Part shown: positions 1 to 5,710 of the stretch, piece after piece
How positions within the stretch are numbered: position 1 is the stretch's first letter
How the letters are laid out: every line of letters begins with the position of its first letter
Assembly: GCA_937892345.1 (NCBI GenBank)
Contig: CALAGF010000330.1
Location: forward strand, 1 to 7,772
Origin: an uncultured Rhodocyclaceae bacterium
GTDB taxonomy: Bacteria; Pseudomonadota; Gammaproteobacteria; Burkholderiales; Rhodocyclaceae
Length of the DNA: 7,772 nucleotides
Direction: 5' to 3'
The notes under the pieces: model-generated
Told to the model about the DNA's origin: nothing
What the model saw: the letters and a program-made list of their open reading frames with translations, nothing else
The model's database searches: none
Translations under genes and position numbers: made by a program

Positions 1-1
1 C

Positions 2-991
2 GAGTGGATCCTCGAACTGGACCGCGGCCACGGCATTCCCTGGAAGGGCAACTACTCCTCCTGGCTGGAGCAGAAGGAAGCCCGCCTGGAAACCGAAAAC
101 AAGCAGATCGACGCCCACATGAAGGCGATGAAGCAGGAACTGGAATGGGTGCGCTCGAATCCGAAAGCGCGCCAGGCCAAGTCCAAATCGCGTATCGCCC
201 GCTTCGAGGAAATGTCGAGCCAGGAATATCAGAAGCGCAACGAAACCCAGGAAATCTTCATTCCGGTCGGCGAGCGCCTGGGCGGCAAGGTCATCGAGTT
301 CAACGGCGTCACCAAGACCTTCGGCGACAAGCTGCTGATGGATAACGTCAGCTTCACCATCCCGGCCGGCGCCATCGTCGGCATCATCGGCCCGAACGGT
401 GCCGGTAAATCGACGCTGTTCAAGATGATCACCGGCCAGCAGCAGCCGGATGCGGGTACGGTCGACATCGGCCCAACGGTCAAAATCGCCTACGTCGACC
501 AGTCACGTGACTGCCTCGACGGCAACAAGACGGTATTTGAAGAACTGGCCCAGGGCAGCGACGTGCTGCAAATCGGCAAGTTCGAAATGCCGTCGCGCGC
601 CTACATTGGCCGCTTCAATTTCAAGGGCGCCGACCAGGGCAAGCAGGTCGGCAACCTCTCCGGTGGTGAACGTGGCCGCCTGCACCTGGCCAAGACGCTG
701 ATGGCTGGCGGCAATGTCCTGCTGCTCGACGAACCCTCCAACGACCTCGACGTCGAAACCCTGCGCGCGCTCGAAGATGCGCTGCTCGAATTCCCTGGCT
801 GCGCCATGGTCATCTCGCACGACCGCTGGTTCCTCGACCGTATCTGTACGCACATCCTGGCGGCCGAAGGCGAGTCGCAGTGGAATTTCTTCGAAGGCAA
901 CTTCCAGGAGTACGAGGAAGACAAGAAGAAACGTCTGGGTGAGGAAGGGGCAAAACCCAAGCGGATTCGCTACAAGCCGATTACCCGCTGA
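2..991 (+). CDS. ettA: Energy-dependent translational throttle protein EttA, 5'-truncated by the window edge
   Basis: EttA is a cytoplasmic ABC-F ATPase that binds the ribosomal E site and gates entry into the elongation cycle according to the ATP/ADP ratio. The reading frame is open from base 2, so the gene begins outside the window: 329 residues are visible of about 555 in the family. The fragment starts at the end of the first ABC domain (WILELDRGHGIPW) and continues into the charged helical linker that contacts P-site tRNA (about residues 11-90, ending near SQEYQKRNET). The second ABC domain follows, with Walker A GPNGAGKST (130-138), signature LSGGERGR (219-226), Walker B LLLDEPSNDLD with catalytic E244, and switch H273 in ISHDRWFLDR. 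The C-terminus matches the family ending KRIRYKPI. Walker B has Ser where most ABC-F proteins have Thr (EPSND for EPTND), a conservative change. Assignment rests on near-continuous similarity to E. coli EttA as I remember it. Confidence 0.97.
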   Translation, partial: EWILELDRGHGIPWKGNYSSWLEQKEARLETENKQIDAHMKAMKQELEWVRSNPKARQAKSKSRIARFEEMSSQEYQKRNETQEIFIPVGERLGGKVIEFNGVTKTFGDKLLMDNVSFTIPAGAIVGIIGPNGAGKSTLFKMITGQQQPDAGTVDIGPTVKIAYVDQSRDCLDGNKTVFEELAQGSDVLQIGKFEMPSRAYIGRFNFKGADQGKQVGNLSGGERGRLHLAKTLMAGGNVLLLDEPSNDLDVETLRALEDALLEFPGCAMVISHDRWFLDRICTHILAAEGESQWNFFEGNFQEYEEDKKKRLGEEGAKPKRIRYKPITR

Positions 992-994
992 AAA

Positions 995-1032
995 TTGCCT
1001 GTTTGCTACGGTCGACCGCAGCAAACAGGCAA
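995..1032 (-). terminator. Long hairpin just after ettA, terminator-like on the minus strand
   Basis: A 13 bp perfect inverted repeat (995-1007 with 1020-1032) encloses a 10 bp palindrome CGGTCGACCG, with one A/C mismatch between the two. Read on the minus strand the stem runs into AATTTT, the layout of an intrinsic terminator. On the plus strand it is followed by AAAACACAAA and has no T tract. It starts 3 bases after the ettA stop. It may be a backup terminator that keeps minus-strand transcripts out of ettA, or a 3'-end stabiliser of the ettA mRNA. Confidence 0.6.
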
Positions 1033-1043
1033 AACACAAATGC

Positions 1044-1079
1044 AAAACGGGCGCCATTTCGGCGCCCGTTTTTTCTTTT
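1044..1079 (+). terminator. Rho-independent terminator of ettA, probably bidirectional
   Basis: The 12 bp stem AAAACGGGCGCC / GGCGCCCGTTTT (1044-1055 with 1061-1072) has loop ATTTC and is followed by TTTTTTCTTTTC. This is a strong intrinsic terminator for ettA. On the minus strand the same stem is followed by TTTTGCATTTGTGTTTT, so it can also end transcription of the convergent gene at 1116-1394. Confidence 0.9.
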
Positions 1080-1115
1080 CTTCCCCCCGCACTTGCGGAA
1101 GGCCGAAACCGGATA

Positions 1116-1394
1116 TTAATGCTTCAAGCTGGCAGAGAAAACTGCTTTGGACTTGTCGGAAAAATGGAATTCGTTAAAAGCGCGGTCGATTTCCTGAGCA
1201 TTGCGGCCCTCGGAATGATCTTCAAAACTGATACCCAGCAACTTGCCATTGGCGGCAAGCGTTTGAAAGGCGTAGCGCCAACGTTGCGCTTCGGCGAGCC
1301 GCTCACGCAGTTCGACTTCGTTGGAGATGGCGATTCCCGCATTTTTCAGGGAATCCAGAAATTGCTCGAAAGATTCGTTGCTGAGGCTGCCCAT
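1116..1394 (-). CDS. Hypothetical protein, 92 residues
   Basis: I do not recognise this family. The ATG at 1394 is preceded by a good Shine-Dalgarno (TGGAG at 1409-1405, about 10 bases before the start), which decides the start over longer readings of the frame. The 92-residue product is soluble-looking, with no signal peptide, membrane segment or cysteine. The N-terminal half is predicted helical and charged (about residues 5-45, including LRERLAEAQRW). The central stretch FQTLAANGKLLGISFED resembles a small beta-hairpin. The end is rich in Asp, Glu, His and Phe. It is transcribed towards ettA and shares the terminator region between them, and is divergent from the methyltransferase gene. 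A regular start signal and sensible composition favour a real gene; a function cannot be given. Confidence 0.72.
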   Translation of the reverse strand: MGSLSNESFEQFLDSLKNAGIAISNEVELRERLAEAQRWRYAFQTLAANGKLLGISFEDHSEGRNAQEIDRAFNEFHFSDKSKAVFSASLKH

Positions 1395-1483
1395 TTTGTT
1401 TTGTCTCCAGTCAATATCAGTTGAACACACGATGTACCTGGCGGTTTTCACACTGCACCGACACCGAAGTGAGACCGGTTGGA

Positions 1484-1492
1484 TGCGATAAT
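1484..1492 (+). promoter_or_regulatory. Putative extended -10 promoter of the methyltransferase-rlhA unit
   Basis: TGCGATAAT matches the extended -10 consensus TGnTATAAT at all but one defined position. No convincing -35 box is seen 16-18 bases upstream, which is usual for extended -10 promoters. The -10 hexamer ends at 1492, so transcription would start at about 1499-1500, on the ATG of the methyltransferase gene. The prediction is by eye only. Confidence 0.4.
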
Positions 1493-1499
1493 TCCGCCC

Positions 1500-2324
1500 A
1501 TGAAACCAAAGCAGACGCTCTCCGCCGCCCTTCCGGAACTTCGCCCCGAGCAATCCATCGATTTGCTCAAGGAACTCCATATCCTGACGCGTGACGGCAA
1601 ACTCAACCAGGACACCCGCCGCAAGCTCAAACAGGTTTACCACCTGGTCCAGTTCATCGAACCTCTACTCAATGAAGCCGAAAGTCTGGTCGACCACGGG
1701 GCCGGGAAATCTTACCTCGGCTTCATCTTGTACGATCTATGTATCAAGAAGCGTGCCAGCGGCAGTGTGTATGGCATCGAAACGCGAGCTGAACTGGTCG
1801 AACGCTCCCGTCACTTGGCTGAGAAACTGGGCTTCGAGCGCATGCACTTTCTCGCCTGCACAGTCGAGGATTCCCTGCATGACATCGCGATACCAAAACG
1901 GGTCGATGTCGTGACGGCATTGCATGCCTGCAACACCGCAACCGACGATGCCATTCGCTTTGCACTGGCTCGCGAAGCCCGTCATATCGTGCTTGTGCCC
2001 TGTTGTCAGGCTGAAGTTGCGGCGGAAATGCGGGCACGAAAAAACGATTCCTTGAGCCGAACGCCACTCGCTGAAATGTGGCGCCATCCAATCCATACAA
2101 GAGAGCTTGGCAGCCATCTGACCAACGTGTTGCGCTGCCTTTTGCTGGAGTCACATGGCTACGAAGTCACGGTCACCGAACTGGTTGGCTGGGAACATTC
2201 CATGAAAAATGAACTCATTATTGCCAGCAAGCGTGGCGGCCCCCGAAAAAACGCCAAAGAACGGGCTGAAACCATCTTGCGCGAGTTCAACATCGAAACA
2301 CTCTCTTCACGATTTATCTATTAA
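1500..2324 (+). CDS. Class I SAM-dependent methyltransferase (Methyltransf_32 / METTL25-like)
   Basis: A 274-residue cytoplasmic protein. An N-terminal helical region (about 1-60) precedes a Rossmann-type methyltransferase domain. Motif I is VDHGAGKSYLGF (64-75), the SAM-binding loop. Acidic E94 in YGIETR fits the residue that holds the SAM ribose. ALHACNTATDD (140-150) and VPCC (166-169) match the H-x-C and PCC pattern of the Methyltransf_32 family, which includes eukaryotic METTL25 proteins. The C-terminus is basic (KRGGPRKNAKER), which could help RNA or ribosome binding; this is inference. ATG at 1500 is chosen. An in-frame TTG at 1479 would add seven residues, but it lies within the predicted promoter. 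No Shine-Dalgarno precedes the ATG. The stop is 7 bp before rlhA, so the two are probably cotranscribed, hinting at an RNA-modification or translation role. The substrate is not known. Confidence 0.88.
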   Translation: MKPKQTLSAALPELRPEQSIDLLKELHILTRDGKLNQDTRRKLKQVYHLVQFIEPLLNEAESLVDHGAGKSYLGFILYDLCIKKRASGSVYGIETRAELVERSRHLAEKLGFERMHFLACTVEDSLHDIAIPKRVDVVTALHACNTATDDAIRFALAREARHIVLVPCCQAEVAAEMRARKNDSLSRTPLAEMWRHPIHTRELGSHLTNVLRCLLLESHGYEVTVTELVGWEHSMKNELIIASKRGGPRKNAKERAETILREFNIETLSSRFIY

Positions 2325-2331
2325 AAACATA

Positions 2332-4221
2332 ATGATGCGACACCAACATCCCCTTGAACTGCTGGCCCCGGCCAAGAATGCCGAGTTCGGTATCGAAGCC
2401 ATCAAGCATGGCGCCGATGCCGTTTATATCGGCGGTCCGGACTTCGGTGCACGCTACGGCGCGGGCAATTCTGTCGCTGAAATCCGACACCTCTGTCACT
2501 ACGCACACCGCTACCATGCCCGCGTCTTTGTCGCCGTGAACACCATCCTCCATGATGATGAGCTCGAAGCCGGCCGCCGGTTGTGCTGGGAACTGTATGA
2601 AGCGGGGGCCGATGCCTTGATCATTCAGGACATGGGGCTGCTGGAACTCGAACTCCCGCCTATTCAACTACATGCGAGTACCCAGACGGATAATCGCAAC
2701 CCTGCAAAGGTCAGGTTTCTGGAAGATGCAGGCTTCTCGCAAGTGGTCCTGGCACGCGAAATGAGCATCGACGAAGTGGCTGCAGTGGCCGAAGAAACCA
2801 CGATCGCGCTGGAATACTTTGTTCATGGCGCCCTCTGTGTCGCTTATTCCGGACAGTGCTATATCAGCCAGGCCCACACTGGCCGCAGCGCCAATCGCGG
2901 CGAGTGTTCGCAAGCCTGCCGCTTGCCCTATACGCTGGTCGACGACAAGGGCAAGGTCATCACTGAAAACCAGCATCTGCTGTCGATGAAGGATAACAAC
3001 CAGACCGACAACCTGCTCGCGCTGGTCCGCGCCGGCATCAGTTCGTTCAAGATCGAAGGCCGCTTGAAAGACCTGTCCTACGTCAAGAACATCACCGCGC
3101 ATTATCGGTCGCTACTCGACGACATCATTGCCAGAAACCCGGAATACCGCCGCATCTCCAGCGGGCGCAGCACCTACACCTTTACACCGCAGCCGGACAA
3201 AACCTTCAACCGCGGCTATACCGACTATTTCGCCGGTGGGCGCCAGGACGACATCGGCGCCTTCGATTCGCCAGCTTTTGTCGGAGAGTTGATTGGCAAC
3301 GTAACCCGCATTGGTGACGGCTTTTTTACGGTCGATGCCGCAAAACCTTTCAACAATGGTGATGGTGTCTGTTTCTACGACGCCCACGGCGACGTGGTTG
3401 GCATGCGCATCAACCGCGCCGATGGTATGACCCTCTATCCGGCCAATATTCCTGAAGAGCTGAGTGAAGGCGCAACCCTGTTTCGCAACCGGGATCAGGA
3501 ATTCGAGCGGGCATTGGAGAAGGAATCTGCGGATCGCCGGGTGTCGCTAAAACCCGAATTCCGCGAAACCGGCAGCGGCTTTACGCTAAGCCTGACTGAC
3601 GAAGACGGCATCATTGTCACGGTCGACCTGCCGCGCAGCGAAAAAATCGGCTGTGAGCTTGCCCAGCAGCCCGAGCAAGCCATGAGCAAGCTCAAGGAAA
3701 ACCTCGGCAAGTTCGGCAACACCATGTTTGTTGCTGACTCCGTTGAACTTGAACTGACCCAGCCCTGGTTTTTCCCGGTCAGCGTGATCAATGCCTTGCG
3801 CCGTGAAGCCACGGAAAAATTGGAAGCAGCCCGGATTGCCGCCCATCCGCGCCCAGCTCGCGCGGTACCTGCGCTAGAGCCTGTCCCCTATCCTCAGGAC
3901 GAACTCACCTATCTCGGCAATGTCTTCAATGCCAAAGCCCGCCAGTTTTACGAAAAGCATGGGGTCAGGCTGATTGAAGAAGCCTACGAAGCCGGCAACG
4001 AAAAAGGCATGGTCTCGCTGATGATCACCCGCCACTGCCTACGCTACAGCTTCAATCTCTGCCCCAAGGAAGTGAAGCACCTCAAGCCCGACCCGATGAC
4101 CTTGATCAACGGCAACGAAAAGCTGATTCTCAAGTTCGACTGCAAGGCCTGCGAAATGCACGTCGTCGGCAAGATGAAAAAAGGCGTCAAACTCAATCTG
4201 GGCAGTATTCGGCCCAATTGA
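2332..4221 (+). CDS. rlhA: 23S rRNA 5-hydroxycytidine C2501 synthase RlhA (peptidase U32 family)
   Basis: RlhA (E. coli YdcP) hydroxylates C2501 of 23S rRNA in the peptidyl-transferase centre; in E. coli this depends on iron and prephenate. The 629-residue product follows E. coli RlhA (about 653 residues) throughout: LELLAPAKNAEFG at the start, HGADAVYIGGPDFGAR, ELHAS-type LHASTQ (113-118), and the U32 signature from E161 to S179 with C169 and C176. GRSANRGECSQACRLPY (184-200) adds C192 and C196. KIEGR-type SFKIEGRLKD and the collagenase-like domain follow. The C-terminal part carries a second Cys set (C569, C577, C604, C607), including FDCKACEMH. Starts at 2332 or 2335 (ATGATG) both align with the E. 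coli N-terminus; neither has a Shine-Dalgarno, and the gene begins 7 bp after the methyltransferase stop, suggesting translational coupling. An upstream in-frame ATG at 2209 would overlap the methyltransferase by 116 bases and add unconserved sequence. Despite the family name, it is not a protease. Confidence 0.95.
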   Translation: MMRHQHPLELLAPAKNAEFGIEAIKHGADAVYIGGPDFGARYGAGNSVAEIRHLCHYAHRYHARVFVAVNTILHDDELEAGRRLCWELYEAGADALIIQDMGLLELELPPIQLHASTQTDNRNPAKVRFLEDAGFSQVVLAREMSIDEVAAVAEETTIALEYFVHGALCVAYSGQCYISQAHTGRSANRGECSQACRLPYTLVDDKGKVITENQHLLSMKDNNQTDNLLALVRAGISSFKIEGRLKDLSYVKNITAHYRSLLDDIIARNPEYRRISSGRSTYTFTPQPDKTFNRGYTDYFAGGRQDDIGAFDSPAFVGELIGNVTRIGDGFFTVDAAKPFNNGDGVCFYDAHGDVVGMRINRADGMTLYPANIPEELSEGATLFRNRDQEFERALEKESADRRVSLKPEFRETGSGFTLSLTDEDGIIVTVDLPRSEKIGCELAQQPEQAMSKLKENLGKFGNTMFVADSVELELTQPWFFPVSVINALRREATEKLEAARIAAHPRPARAVPALEPVPYPQDELTYLGNVFNAKARQFYEKHGVRLIEEAYEAGNEKGMVSLMITRHCLRYSFNLCPKEVKHLKPDPMTLINGNEKLILKFDCKACEMHVVGKMKKGVKLNLGSIRPN

Positions 4222-4247
4222 TCGCACTGCCACGCATCGCACGCGTA

Positions 4248-4277
4248 AAAAAAGCGGACACCAGGGTCCGCTTTTTT
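4248..4277. terminator. Bidirectional intrinsic terminator between rlhA and the OmpA-domain gene
   Basis: The 12 bp stem AAAAAAGCGGAC / GTCCGCTTTTTT (4248-4259 with 4266-4277) has a 6-base loop, ACCAGG. Each arm gives a GC-rich stem followed by a run of six T on its own strand, so it serves both the rlhA unit and the convergent yaeQ operon. It occupies most of the 72 bp between the two stop codons. Confidence 0.92.
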
Positions 4278-4293
4278 ATTGCTGCAGAAAAAG

Positions 4294-4809
4294 TTACTGC
4301 ACGCGGATCTCGACGCGACGACCCTCTTCTGCACTCCCGGTACCCACAGTAGATTCCGGTTTGCGCAATTTGACGCGGTCGACCGCAACACCGCCAGCCA
4401 CCAGCGCATCACGCACGGCAAGCGCACGTTGCTTGGCCAGTTCGGCATTCGTTGCAGCATCGCCGGACTCGTCGTGGAAACCGGACAACAGCACGATGGC
4501 TTCAGCATGTGCAGCCAGCGCTTCAACCGTCTTGGACACCGCAGCCTGATCTTCCGCATTCAGCGCGGCGGAACCCACGGCGAAATAGACCTTGGCCAGC
4601 GCATCGCCCACCGGCGCAATGTCGCTTTCGTCGGCAGCCACAACCGGTGTGGCCGGCGCTTCGATGGCAACCGGCTGGGCTACGGCTTGGGCCGACTGCG
4701 AAGACTTCCAGATGGCAACACCGGAGACCAGGGCGATCACACCCGCAACTACAAATCCCAGCACCGCAAAAACAATACCTTGTGTTTCGTTATCGTCTTG
4801 ATCCGACAT
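4294..4809 (-). CDS. Membrane-anchored OmpA-family (OmpA/MotB C-terminal domain) protein
   Basis: A 171-residue protein. A short acidic N-terminus (MSDQDDNETQ) is followed by one hydrophobic segment (about 11-34), with no lipobox or signal-peptidase site evident, so it is probably an uncleaved inner-membrane anchor. An Ala/Pro-rich linker (about 38-66) leads to an OmpA-like domain (about 70-171). KVYFAVGSAALNAED (73-87) is the usual first strand. GFHDESGDAATNAELAKQRA (110-129) holds the Asp (D113) and Arg (R128) positions that bind diaminopimelate in OmpA. The end, RRVEIRV, is the typical last strand. Likely role: non-covalent peptidoglycan binding in the periplasm. The ATG at 4809 is preferred over an in-frame start at 4851, which would put a polar extension before the membrane segment and begin next to the yaeQ stop. 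It lies 43 bp downstream of yaeQ. No porin barrel is present. The specific partner is unknown. Confidence 0.88.
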   Translation of the reverse strand: MSDQDDNETQGIVFAVLGFVVAGVIALVSGVAIWKSSQSAQAVAQPVAIEAPATPVVAADESDIAPVGDALAKVYFAVGSAALNAEDQAAVSKTVEALAAHAEAIVLLSGFHDESGDAATNAELAKQRALAVRDALVAGGVAVDRVKLRKPESTVGTGSAEEGRRVEIRVQ

Positions 4810-4852
4810 GCTTCTCTGCCTTTCTTCGATGATGTAAAAATACCCCGGCATT

Positions 4853-5404
4853 TTAACCGCCAGAACCGCGCTTTAGTATCTCCGGCGTCAACTGCAGCGA
4901 GGTGTCGCCCTGCGCCACCCACACCGTACCCTCCTGAATCGTGCAATCCACCCGCATACCGCGTTCCGCCAGCCCGGCCAGTGCCGCCGCATCTTCGGCG
5001 CTCAGGCGCAGCACAGTCAAATTATCGTGCCGCGCCAATGCCGGCGAAATCTGCTCCCACCACACGTCGACCGCACGCGATCCATAGCTCAGCACAATCG
5101 CGCGATCAGCCTTGTTCGCGCCTTTGCGGATACGTGTTTCGTCCGGCATGCCCACCTCGATCCAGGTTCGTACCACGCCTGAGGGATCAATTTCGATCAA
5201 TGCCGGCTCATCATCACTCGACAGCCCCTTGCCGAAGCTCAAATCCTGACTGGCGAACAAGGCAAAAGCGAGCAGACGAACCATCATCCGCTGATCGTTC
5301 TCCGAGGGATGACGCGCCAAGGTCAGCGCGTATTCGGCGAAATGCCCGCGATCCAGATCGGAAACCTGTAATTCGGCCTTGAAGATGGTGGATTTGAGTG
5401 CCAT
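4853..5404 (-). CDS. yaeQ: YaeQ family protein
   Basis: The 183-residue product aligns along its whole length with E. coli YaeQ (181 residues). Landmarks are MALKSTIFKAELQVSDLDR at the start, LTLARHPSENDQRMMVRLLAF (28-48), DDEPALIEID (64-73), WIEVGMPDETRIRKGANKA (81-99), SRAVDVWW (109-116) and a C-terminal TIQEGTVWV. Structures from this family show a variant of the PD-(D/E)XK nuclease fold; whether the protein cuts nucleic acid is not established, and its cellular role is unclear. The D/E residues at 64-66 and 83 and K94 are in the region expected for such a site, but I am not assigning catalysis. The start at 5404 matches the family N-terminus, with GGGACGGG just upstream as a weak ribosome binding site. 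The downstream OmpA-domain gene is 43 bp away with no terminator between, so they are probably one operon. Cytoplasmic. Confidence 0.95.
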   Translation of the reverse strand: MALKSTIFKAELQVSDLDRGHFAEYALTLARHPSENDQRMMVRLLAFALFASQDLSFGKGLSSDDEPALIEIDPSGVVRTWIEVGMPDETRIRKGANKADRAIVLSYGSRAVDVWWEQISPALARHDNLTVLRLSAEDAAALAGLAERGMRVDCTIQEGTVWVAQGDTSLQLTPEILKRGSGG

Positions 5405-5427
5405 GGCCCGTCCCGGAAAAAGCGCGG

Positions 5428-5436
5428 ATTATCCCA
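5428..5436 (-). promoter_or_regulatory. Putative extended -10 promoter of yaeQ
   Basis: On the minus strand TGGGATAAT fits the extended -10 pattern TGnTATAAT with one mismatch. Transcription would begin near 5421, giving a leader of about 17 bases before the yaeQ ATG, enough to hold its GGGA ribosome binding sequence. No good -35 is visible. It overlaps the ATG at 5436 of the divergent small gene, which argues that that gene may begin later, at 5496. Confidence 0.4.
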
Positions 5437-5708
5437 TGACGAAGCCACACTCAGCCGTTAGCATCGATACCGTCAACTTTTCCGGATCAGTTCGCATGTA
5501 CGAAAGCCAATCCGTTGCCCGAAAACGTTGCGCCAGCTGCGAGCACTGGCGCGGATTTCGTTTGCCCGGCACGACGCCGGACTACGTGCTGATCGAATCC
5601 GAAACCAGCACCGGCCTGTGTTGTGGTGGCGGGTGGCATGATGCCGAGCGCCGCGCTCGTTCAGCCTGCGGCCATTGGTTGCGCTGGCATCCATTGCCGG
5701 AAAACTGA
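5436..5708 (+). CDS. Small cysteine-rich (zinc-ribbon-like) protein
   Basis: I do not know a named family. The product is 90 residues from the ATG at 5436, or 70 from the ATG at 5496. Five cysteines lie in a pattern suggestive of metal binding: C32-x2-C35 in RKRCASCEHWRG, C62-C63 in GLCCGGGWHD, and C78 in ACGHWLRW. Trp and His flank each cysteine group (EHW, GWHD, GHW), as in small zinc-ribbon-like proteins; H69 or H80 could be extra ligands. No membrane segment or signal peptide is seen. The first 20 residues of the long version look unconserved, use more A/T-ending codons than the rest, and overlap the yaeQ promoter, so 5496 may be the true start. Both starts have only weak ribosome binding sites. 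It is divergent from yaeQ, and its stop is 2 bp from the convergent HDOD gene. Metal binding is inferred from spacing only. Confidence 0.72.
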   Translation: MTKPHSAVSIDTVNFSGSVRMYESQSVARKRCASCEHWRGFRLPGTTPDYVLIESETSTGLCCGGGWHDAERRARSACGHWLRWHPLPEN

Positions 5709-5710
5709 AC

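Noticed and set aside
2209..2331. Upstream in-frame start for rlhA adding 41 residues.
   Set aside because: It would overlap the methyltransferase by 116 bases, and the added residues are not found in RlhA; the ATGATG at 2332-2337 matches the family N-terminus.
4279..5382. A long open reading frame of 367 codons on the plus strand opposite the OmpA-domain gene and yaeQ.
   Set aside because: It is Arg/Pro/Ser-rich, low-complexity translation antisense to two well-supported genes, a normal result of high GC content. It has no family resemblance and it crosses the terminator-proximal region.
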